Assembly: GCA_945873015.1 (NCBI GenBank)
Contig: CAMCBY010000003.1
Coordinates: 1-33,877, forward strand
From: Klebsiella pneumoniae
GTDB taxonomy: Bacteria > Pseudomonadota > Gammaproteobacteria > Ga0077536
Length of the DNA: 33,877 nucleotides
Direction of reading: 5' to 3'
Of this stretch, positions 17,052 to 23,611 are shown piece by piece; the stretch's first letter is position 1, and the number at the start of each line of letters is the position of its first letter. Below the pieces are notes generated by a model. The model did no database searches. It was not told where the DNA came from and saw only the letters and a program-made list of their open reading frames with translations. The position numbers were made by a program, and so were the translations under genes.

Positions 17052-17591
17052 ATGAGATATCCGAAACTGCGCGCGCTGGCGGCCCTGCTGCTTGGCGCCA
17101 TGACCGCCCTCGGCGGTGGCGCTGCCACGGCGGCCGATCTTGCGGTCGGCGATGTCGCGCCCGACTTCACGCTGGCCGGCTCCGACGGCAAACAGCACCG
17201 GCTGGCCGACTATCGCGGCACGGCGGTGGTGCTGGCCTGGTTCCCGAAAGCCTTCACCGGCGGCTGAACCGCACAATGCAAGTCACTCCGTGAGAGTGGC
17301 GCATTGTTGAAGGGCTACAAGGTCGCCTATTTTATGGCGAGCACTGATGATGTTGAGACCAACACTAAATTTGCCGCCGACAACGGCGCCGACTTCGCCA
17401 TCCTCGCGGACCCTGACAAAAAAGTGTCGGCGGCCTATGGGGTGCTCGGCATGATGGGTTTCGCCTCGCGCTGGACGTTCTATATCGACAAGGACGGCAA
17501 AATTGCCTACATCGATAAAGACGTGAGTGTGGTCAAGGCCGGTGCCGATACGGCCGCGCGCCTCACGACGCTGGGTGTGGAAAAACGCTGA
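17052..17591 (+). CDS. Exported selenocysteine-containing peroxiredoxin (in-frame TGA at codon 72)
   Basis: An AhpC/TSA (BCP/PrxQ-like) peroxiredoxin that reduces peroxides. Read with TGA 17265-17267 as selenocysteine, the frame gives 179 residues without other stops. Residues 1-28 form a signal peptide (basic start, hydrophobic LAALLLGAMTALGG, ATA-AD cleavage site), so it should act in the periplasm. GDVAPDFTL opens the thioredoxin-fold domain. The active site reads PKAFTGGU-TAQC: Pro65, Thr69 and Sec72 fit PxxxTxxC exactly, and Cys76 is the likely resolving cysteine. The rest (YFMASTDDVETNTKFA, LADPDKKVSAAYGV, FYIDKDGKIAYID) is normal family sequence. A SECIS-like hairpin follows the TGA. 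AAGGAG lies 9 bases before the ATG. TTGTCG (17002-17007) and TTCAAT (17025-17030) are a weak private promoter; otherwise it is co-transcribed with gor. A nonsense mutation in a Cys gene is the main alternative. Confidence 0.87.
17273..17307 (+). promoter_or_regulatory. Bacterial SECIS-like hairpin downstream of the in-frame TGA
   Basis: The lower stem is seven perfect pairs (ACAATGC 17273-17279 with GCATTGT 17301-17307). After a small internal loop, the upper stem is CACTC (17284-17288) with GAGTG (17294-17298), plus one T-G pair. The apical loop CGTGA has G at its second position. The loop begins 21 bases after the TGA. Bacterial SECIS elements (SelB-binding sites) lie inside the coding region, with the loop roughly 16-37 bases from the UGA and a G among the first two loop bases, so all criteria known to me are met. 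Confidence 0.82.
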
Positions 17592-17596
17592 GATAG

Positions 17597-17613
17597 TCAT
17601 TGCGGCGCAATGA
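17597..17613 (+). terminator. Small hairpin after the peroxiredoxin gene
   Basis: A perfect 7-bp stem (TCATTGC/GCAATGA) with a 3-base loop lies 6 bases after the stop codon. No T-run follows, so it may protect the 3' end or take part in Rho-dependent ending rather than act as an intrinsic terminator. Confidence 0.35.
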
Positions 17614-17661
17614 TGTGCCCGCATAAATTGAGCGCGGGGCGCGGATCGTTTTCACTTTAAT

Positions 17662-17679
17662 GTGCGAATGAATTCGCAC
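17662..17679. promoter_or_regulatory. 18-base near-palindrome just upstream of the DUF427 gene
   Basis: GTGCGAAT and ATTCGCAC are perfect half-sites around a GA centre and end 13 bases before the ATG at 17693. This could be an operator for a dimeric repressor or an mRNA hairpin beside the ribosome binding site. No regulator gene is adjacent. Confidence 0.45.
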
Positions 17680-17692
17680 CTGCGAGGCTGTC

Positions 17693-18124
17693 ATGACTAC
17701 ATCGAGCGACGACATCACTCTGGTCCGCGACGCTATTCATAACCCCGCCGAGCCGCGTCATTTCATGCGCCTCGCGCGTCCGTCCTATGTCATCACGGCC
17801 AGCCTCGACGGAGTTGAAATCGCGCGCAGCACACGCGCAATCAAACTCAAAGAGGTGGGTCGTGATATCTATGACCCGGCCATTTATTTTCCGCGTGACG
17901 ATGTCGATATGGACAAGCTCACGTCTATCGACAAGTCGACTCACTGTCCGCTCAAGGGCGACGCGGAATATTTCGACGGCGACCTCGCCGGCCGACACCA
18001 CGCTGAGGTCGCGTGGTCCTACAACCGCACCCTCAGCATTGCGGCGGCCATAACGGGCTACATCGCTTTTTATCCGCAACGCGTGCACGTCGTCGAACAC
18101 AGCGCGTCAGCAGTGCCTGCCTGA
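17693..18124 (+). CDS. DUF427 domain protein
   Basis: A 143-residue protein covered almost entirely by the DUF427 fold. Typical segments are the start of the domain at YVITASLDGVEIARSTRAI, the AIYFPRDDVDM strand (family: YFPREDV), THCPLKGDAEYFDG (family: HCPYKGxAxYW) and VAWSYNRTL. The family is small, widespread and of unknown biochemical role. There is no signal peptide or membrane segment. GAGG lies 5 bases before the ATG. It follows the peroxiredoxin by about 100 bases but is separated by a hairpin and preceded by its own palindrome, so separate control is likely. It ends 17 bases from the convergent MATE gene. Confidence 0.88.
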   Translation: MTTSSDDITLVRDAIHNPAEPRHFMRLARPSYVITASLDGVEIARSTRAIKLKEVGRDIYDPAIYFPRDDVDMDKLTSIDKSTHCPLKGDAEYFDGDLAGRHHAEVAWSYNRTLSIAAAITGYIAFYPQRVHVVEHSASAVPA

Positions 18125-18141
18125 CACCTGGCACAGCACCA

Positions 18142-19608
18142 TCAAGACCCGTCGCTCGTTTTAAAAGCACGGGTCAGGATGACGAAACGTCCAATCAGCA
18201 GAAATGCAGCTATCCACAAAGCCGTGACCAGCCCCGTCCAGATGCCGGCTGCACCGGTGTCGGTGTGGTTACTCAACCAGTAAGCCAGCGTAAAGCCGAT
18301 CCCCCAGTAGTTGAGTCCGTTCAACAGCAGTGGCCAGCGCGTATCTTTCATGCCGCGCAAGGCAAACGCGCCCGCTGCCTGCAGGCCGTCGGCTATCTGC
18401 AGGCCGGCTCCAAGCTTGAACAGCACCAGCGCGATCGCCACCACTTGAGGATCCGCTGTATAGATGGCGATGATGTACGGCGCGCACAGCAACGTAGTGA
18501 GCGCAGCCGTCACGGTGTACAAGCCGCACAATACAAAGCCGGTGTAGCCAATGCGTCGCACTGCCTTAAGGTCGCGTCGACCCACCGCCTGACCGACGCG
18601 CACCGTCAAGGCCATCGCGAATCCGAGTGGCACCATGAATACGATGCCGCAATAGTTGAGCGTGATCTGGTGCGCTGCGACCGCCGCGCTGCCGAGCCTG
18701 CCCATCAGCATTGCGACAGCGGTAAACAATCCGGATTGCAGAAACAGCGACAAACCGATGGGCAGACCCAAAGCCACCAGACGTGTAAGCGCGACACCAT
18801 CCGGGCGTTCAATTGCATGCCACAGATGGAAACGACGATAGTGGGGGGAATAGACCGTGTGCACGGCGAGCAGCGCCAACATAACCCAGAAACTCAAGGC
18901 GCTGCCCAAACCACAGCCTGGCGCACCCAGAGCCGGCATGCCGAAGCGACCAAACAGAAACGTGTAGTTCAGCAACACGTTGACCGGCAATACCAGCGTC
19001 ACCACAGTCATGATGGGCACAGTGCGGCCGACACCTTCATTCATTTGCTTCAAGGTGTGGTAACCATAAGCACCGGGCACGCCCCACGACAGGTAGTCCA
19101 GATAACCTTGCGCCAGCAGCGCCACCGGCGGTTCAATGCCCACCGCGACAAACAGCGGCGTCATGTTGCGCATCGAGATCATCACCGGCAAAGAGATAAA
19201 CAACGCCAGCCACAGCCCCTGGCGCGTATCGTGACCTATCGCCTCGTCGCGCCCAGCGCCGAAGTGCTGCGCAACCGTCGGCCCCAAGGCCATGAGGGTG
19301 CCGAGTCCGAGCAGGAACAGCGCAATCCACACGCCATTTCCGATGGCGACGCCGGCAAGTGACAGAGAACCCAGGCGCGCGGCCATCAGGGTGTCAGCCA
19401 CACCGACACCGATGCTGGAGAGATTATTGACGATGAGTGGCGCGCCGATGGCCACCAGCGAGCGCAGATCCAGCGCGAGTTGACGCCAGGCGAAGCTCAG
19501 GGCCGGGCCCGCCTGCGAAGTGGTTGAGAGTTCAGGCCGCGTGCCCGATGCTCGGCACTGCCGCCAGCAATTGTCGTGTGTAGTCGTGTTGTGGCCGATG
19601 CAATACAT
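18142..19608 (-). CDS. MATE family efflux transporter (NorM-like)
   Basis: An inner-membrane antiporter of about 488 residues with roughly twelve transmembrane segments in two MatE repeats. MATE proteins expel cationic drugs or metabolites using Na+ or H+. Recognisable stretches are APLIVNNLSSIGVGVADTLM in helix 1, GLGSALSFWVM at mid-protein and AVAAHQITLNYCGIVFMVPL at the start of repeat two. The start is uncertain. Homology begins near 19480 but no ATG, GTG or TTG lies between there and the end of the ATPase gene. The nearest ATG (19608) and a GTG (19641) both lie inside the ATPase gene, giving a 77- to 110-base overlap. The gene is probably the last cistron of the peptide-transporter operon. 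Confidence 0.85.
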   Translation of the reverse strand: MYCIGHNTTTHDNCWRQCRASGTRPELSTTSQAGPALSFAWRQLALDLRSLVAIGAPLIVNNLSSIGVGVADTLMAARLGSLSLAGVAIGNGVWIALFLLGLGTLMALGPTVAQHFGAGRDEAIGHDTRQGLWLALFISLPVMISMRNMTPLFVAVGIEPPVALLAQGYLDYLSWGVPGAYGYHTLKQMNEGVGRTVPIMTVVTLVLPVNVLLNYTFLFGRFGMPALGAPGCGLGSALSFWVMLALLAVHTVYSPHYRRFHLWHAIERPDGVALTRLVALGLPIGLSLFLQSGLFTAVAMLMGRLGSAAVAAHQITLNYCGIVFMVPLGFAMALTVRVGQAVGRRDLKAVRRIGYTGFVLCGLYTVTAALTTLLCAPYIIAIYTADPQVVAIALVLFKLGAGLQIADGLQAAGAFALRGMKDTRWPLLLNGLNYWGIGFTLAYWLSNHTDTGAAGIWTGLVTALWIAAFLLIGRFVILTRAFKTSDGS

Positions 19609-21160
19609 CGTCCACCGGCCCCTGTTCAACGATGCGCCCACTCTGCATCACCGCAACATGGTGAGCGATATAAGCCACTACGCCGATGTTGTGCGTGACG
19701 AACAGATAACTCAAACCAAGTCGCTGTTGCAGGTCGCGCAGCAACGCCAGGATCTGCGCCTGCACCGACACATCGAGCGCCGAGGTTGGTTCGTCACACA
19801 CGATCAGGCGCGGCTCGACCGCCAGTGCACGGGCGATACAGATGCGCTGTCGTTGCCCGCCGGAGAATTCGTGGGGATAACGCCGCGCATGGGCGGCCTC
19901 CAGACCGACCTGCGACAACAACTGCGCAACGCGGCGATCACGTTCCGCAGCGGTCCCGCCAATCTGCTGCGCAAGCATGCCTTCCTTGATGATGTCGCCG
20001 ACAATCATGCGCGGATTCATTGAAGCTACCGGATCCTGGAACACAATCTGCAAGTGCGCGCGCTGACGCCGCATCGCGGCCGCATCGAGAGAAGCCAGAT
20101 CGATACCGCCGAATTCAACCGACCCGCCCGCCAGGGGCGTCAGGCGCAGGATACCTTTGCCCATCGTGGTCTTGCCGCAACCGGACTCACCCACCACCGC
20201 CAGGGTACGGCCTTGCTCGATGGCAAAACTTACACCATCAACGGCCCGCATCGCCCCGACTTTGCGTTTGAACAAACCCCGCCGGATGGGAAACTCAACC
20301 GCCAGATTGCGCACCGTCAACAAGGGCTGCGACGCTTCAGGAGTAGGCGCATTCCCCTCACGCAGACGCTTTTCCCAACTCGGCAACGCGTCGAACAACT
20401 GCTTTGAATAGGCGTGTTGCGGATTGCTGTAAAAACCATCGCGACTGCCGCTTTCAACGAGCTTGCCATGTCGCATCACCAACACCCGGTCGGCTATCTG
20501 ATAGGCAACCGCCAAATCGTGCGTGATGAACAAGATGCCCATACCGCGGCGCTTCTGCTCGGCCTTGATCAGTTCCAGCACCTGGGCCTGAATGGTGACA
20601 TCCAGCGCCGTGGTCGGCTCATCGGCAATCAAAAGGCGCGGATCGGCGGCGAGCGCAATCGCTATCATGACGCGCTGCTTCATGCCGCCGGAGAACTGAT
20701 GAGGGAACTGCTCGAGGCGCGACGCGGCGGCGTCGATACCTACTGCCACCAGCAATTCAATGATGCGTGTTTTAAGCGCAGCACCGCGCAGGCCCTGATG
20801 ACGCACCAGGGTCTCACCGATCTGCGCGCCAATGCTCATGACTGGATTGAGCGACGACTGCGGCTCCTGAAAAACCATGCCTATCGCCGCGCCCCGCACA
20901 TCGCGCATGCGGTATTCCGGCAGCGTGAACAGGTCTTCGCCCTCGAGTCGCACCGCGCCACTCGTAATACGTGCGGTCGCCGGCAAGAGTCGCGTGATTG
21001 CGAGCGCGGCCATCGATTTGCCACTACCCGATTCGCCGACCAGCACAACGGTCTCGCCCGCCTCCAACGAAAAGCTCAGGCCATCAACGGCGCGCACCGG
21101 CGCCGCCTCAGTGCCGAACTGTACTGCGAGATCATCGACTTCCAGCAAGGGCGTCGCCAT
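19532..21160 (-). CDS. yejF: Fused double ATPase of a peptide ABC transporter (YejF-like)
   Basis: This 542-residue protein joins two oligopeptide-type ABC ATPase modules, equal to DppD plus DppF and laid out as in E. coli YejF (529). Module 1 (about 1-260) has Walker A GESGSGKS, signature FSGGMKQR and Walker B LLIADEPTTALD. Module 2 (about 285-540) has GESGCGKT, FSGGQRQR and LIVCDEPTSALD. Both are therefore expected to be active and to energise peptide import on the cytoplasmic face. The upstream frame extends to 21274, but homology starts at the ATG at 21160, 61 bases after the second permease stop; GGAG lies about 11 bases before it. YejABEF systems import peptides such as microcin C. Confidence 0.92.
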   Translation of the reverse strand: MATPLLEVDDLAVQFGTEAAPVRAVDGLSFSLEAGETVVLVGESGSGKSMAALAITRLLPATARITSGAVRLEGEDLFTLPEYRMRDVRGAAIGMVFQEPQSSLNPVMSIGAQIGETLVRHQGLRGAALKTRIIELLVAVGIDAAASRLEQFPHQFSGGMKQRVMIAIALAADPRLLIADEPTTALDVTIQAQVLELIKAEQKRRGMGILFITHDLAVAYQIADRVLVMRHGKLVESGSRDGFYSNPQHAYSKQLFDALPSWEKRLREGNAPTPEASQPLLTVRNLAVEFPIRRGLFKRKVGAMRAVDGVSFAIEQGRTLAVVGESGCGKTTMGKGILRLTPLAGGSVEFGGIDLASLDAAAMRRQRAHLQIVFQDPVASMNPRMIVGDIIKEGMLAQQIGGTAAERDRRVAQLLSQVGLEAAHARRYPHEFSGGQRQRICIARALAVEPRLIVCDEPTSALDVSVQAQILALLRDLQQRLGLSYLFVTHNIGVVAYIAHHVAVMQSGRIVEQGPVDDVLHRPQHDYTRQLLAAVPSIGHAA

Positions 21161-21221
21161 GTTCAGCAAGACTCCGCAAAAGGACCACGACCGGGTGCCC
21201 TCATGAGTGGGTAGGGCGCCT

Positions 21222-22637
21222 TCATTCCATATCACGCAGTCGCGGGTCGAAAGCGTCGCGCACCGCATCGGCAAAGATATTCGCCGCCAGCACCAGCGCG
21301 AACATCAATACGAATGCGGCACCCAACGACCACCACACCACCGGATCACGGGCCAGTTCCAGGCGCGCACCGTTGATCATATTGCCCCACGATTCCATGC
21401 TCGGGTCGACCCCGATATCGATATAGGTCAACACCGCCTCGGCCAGCACCAGTCCGCTGAAATCGAGCACGATGGAGATCATCACGATATGCATGATATT
21501 AGGCAGGATATGCCGCGCCAGAATCTTTCGATCCGAGACGCCGAAGGCGCGCGCCGCCTCGATGAAATCAGCGCTGCGCAGCTTCAAGGCTTCTGCACGC
21601 AGATAACGGCACAGACCGGTCCAGGCGGTCACGCCGAGGATGAGGCATAGCGCCAGCAGGCGTAAGTCGGCCCGAGCAGCGAGACTTGCGTAAGAATCGC
21701 CGTGTCGAGACATGTAAATTTCAAGCATGAGCGCCGAGGCGGCCACCAGCAATACGCCCGGAATAGACGACAAAGTGGTGTAGAGATACTGGATGGCATC
21801 GTCCACCCAGCCACCGAAATAGCCGGCCACCAAACCCAACACGAGCGCAAAAGGCAGCATCACCAAGGTTGTCAGGGTGCCAATCAGCAGACCCGTGCGG
21901 ATGCTCTTGAGGGCCTGATAGAGCACGTCATTGCCCACTTGGTCGGTGCCAAAAACGTGATAGTAGGGTGCAAGTTCGATGGCGCAGCCAAGCAGCAAGG
22001 CGAGGGCCAGCACCGCGCCCAGGATTGCACGCCACGGCGCCTGAGCTTCACCACGCACCATGCGCACGGCGGTGGCGTTCCACGCCCGGCCTGCAGCGCG
22101 AGCGCAGAGGCTCACCACCAGAGCTGCGACCACCATTGCCATGCCGATGCCCAACAGGATGCCGCCAATCAGGCGCGCCGCAATATCGGGACCGCGTTCA
22201 CTGGCGGGATCGCGCAAATGGGCGCCACCGTGTTCGAGCCGAGGGTAGGCGCGCGAATTTGAGCCATCGGCCAGCTCCACAATTTCTTTGGCGTAAGCTT
22301 CGGCTGCGAACGGCGCCGAATAGGTCCGCTCGACGCTGTCACGCAGTGGCGCGACCAACACATCAAACACGCTATTGAGATCGCGACTGTAAACCGCCCT
22401 GCTCTCACCCACTGCGCCTGGTGCGGCACGAAAATGCAAGGAATCAAGAAACGCGATGAGAACGTAGACCGCTAGCACCACCGCTGCCGCCATACCGAGA
22501 GGCTGGCGTGCCACCTGCCGCCACGGTGCACGCAGATGTTCGTGGCGGGCTGCCGTCCACGCGTAACACGCCGCGGCGCTCAGCAGTACAAAAAACAGCA
22601 CGTCAGTCTTGAGCAAGACGGGTTCAAACATGCTCAT
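21222..22637 (-). CDS. yejE: Peptide ABC transporter permease with long N-terminal extension (YejE-like)
   Basis: The C-terminal half (about 245-471) is a DppC-type permease with the ATPase-contacting EAA loop at 360-380 (EAARAFGVSDRKILARHILPN region) and a GTDQVGNDVLY segment before the core. The protein is 471 residues against about 341 for E. coli YejE. The extra part is an N-terminal unit with hydrophobic segments at about 12-27, 47-64 and 156-177 and a polar region between (65-154). Later hydrophobic segments include 204-221 and 247-272. Its ATG overlaps the stop of the first permease (ATGA, 22634-22637), so the two are translationally coupled. Confidence 0.9.
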   Translation of the reverse strand: MSMFEPVLLKTDVLFFVLLSAAACYAWTAARHEHLRAPWRQVARQPLGMAAAVVLAVYVLIAFLDSLHFRAAPGAVGESRAVYSRDLNSVFDVLVAPLRDSVERTYSAPFAAEAYAKEIVELADGSNSRAYPRLEHGGAHLRDPASERGPDIAARLIGGILLGIGMAMVVAALVVSLCARAAGRAWNATAVRMVRGEAQAPWRAILGAVLALALLLGCAIELAPYYHVFGTDQVGNDVLYQALKSIRTGLLIGTLTTLVMLPFALVLGLVAGYFGGWVDDAIQYLYTTLSSIPGVLLVAASALMLEIYMSRHGDSYASLAARADLRLLALCLILGVTAWTGLCRYLRAEALKLRSADFIEAARAFGVSDRKILARHILPNIMHIVMISIVLDFSGLVLAEAVLTYIDIGVDPSMESWGNMINGARLELARDPVVWWSLGAAFVLMFALVLAANIFADAVRDAFDPRLRDME

Positions 22638-23611
22638 TCCAGGCGTACACGCGGGTCGGCCAGAGTGTAGGAAATGTCGGTCAAGATCAGACCGACGATG
22701 TACAGCAGCGAACCCAGAAACACCATCGCCCGCACGATCGCGAAGTCCTGGCTCTGGATAGCTTCGATGGTGTAGCTGCCAAGACCTGGAATACCAAAAA
22801 ATGCTTCGATGATGAGATTGCCGATGAACAATGTCGGCAGGATGACCACCACGCCGGTCAAGATCGGAATGAGTGCATTGCGCAACACATGTTTGAACAG
22901 CACCGCCCGCTCGGACAGACCCTTGGCGCGCGCTGTGCGCACATAGTCGCGATTGATCTCTTCCAGAAACAGAGTGCGATACCAGCGCGTGCCATAACCT
23001 AAGCCTGCGATGACACTGACAAGTACCGGCAGGAGAATGAACTTGAGCGCCGCGCTACCGCCGTCAAAGCCCGAGATCGGCACCAGACGCAGTACTTTTC
23101 CGAAAAGGAACTGCCCGCCGATGATGTAGAACAGACTCGAGACCGACATCATGGCCACACACAACACCACCGCCCAGGTATCGAAATAGGTGCCGCGCAA
23201 CATCGCGATGCACAGCGCAAAACTAATCGTGAGCAGCAGCTCAAGGACAAAAACGGGCAGGGTCACCACCAGACTCGGCACCATCCGCTGCGAGATGTCA
23301 TAGGCGATGTCGCGCCCGCTATCGGATTGACCGAACTTGAACAGGAACAGCTTGACGGTGTTGCGATAGAAAATCGTATCGGTCGCCTGCGCCATACCGG
23401 CTGCATCGCCATTCCACAACAAAGGTTTGTCGTAACCTCGTTCGGCTTTCCAGTCGTGTACGGCCTGGGCGGTGACATGTTTACTGCCAAGGTGCAGGCG
23501 CGCCATGTCGTCCGGCGAATTGACCACAAAAAACAGCACGAACGTAATGACATTGACACCCAGCAGAATCGGCAGGGCATAGAGCACGCGGCGCGTGATG
23601 TAGGCTAGCAT
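22634..23611 (-). CDS. yejB: Peptide ABC transporter permease (YejB/DppB-like)
   Basis: A 325-residue inner-membrane permease. The DppB-type start MLAYITRRVLYALPILLGVN is followed by a periplasmic loop (about 35-110) and five further helices. The EAA-like loop DYVRTARAKGLSERAVLFKH contacts the ATPase, and FFGIPGLGSYTIEAI is typical of DppB/OppB. The open frame extends upstream to 23719, but the true ATG is most likely 23611, where homology begins. It then overlaps the binding-protein stop by 7 bases. The chain of overlaps (binding protein, permease 1, permease 2) marks a tightly coupled operon. Confidence 0.92.
   Translation of the reverse strand: MLAYITRRVLYALPILLGVNVITFVLFFVVNSPDDMARLHLGSKHVTAQAVHDWKAERGYDKPLLWNGDAAGMAQATDTIFYRNTVKLFLFKFGQSDSGRDIAYDISQRMVPSLVVTLPVFVLELLLTISFALCIAMLRGTYFDTWAVVLCVAMMSVSSLFYIIGGQFLFGKVLRLVPISGFDGGSAALKFILLPVLVSVIAGLGYGTRWYRTLFLEEINRDYVRTARAKGLSERAVLFKHVLRNALIPILTGVVVILPTLFIGNLIIEAFFGIPGLGSYTIEAIQSQDFAIVRAMVFLGSLLYIVGLILTDISYTLADPRVRLE

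Noticed and set aside
17265..17267. Peroxiredoxin as a pseudogene or sequencing error at the TGA
   Set aside because: The frame continues without shift, both halves are well conserved, the TGA is exactly at the catalytic Cys position and a SECIS-like hairpin follows. A random nonsense mutation would not bring these together.
18013..19362. Long plus-strand open frame (449 codons) opposite the MATE gene
   Set aside because: Its product is low-complexity, rich in Gln, His and Arg, without family features. The minus strand encodes a convincing MATE transporter, so this is an antisense shadow.
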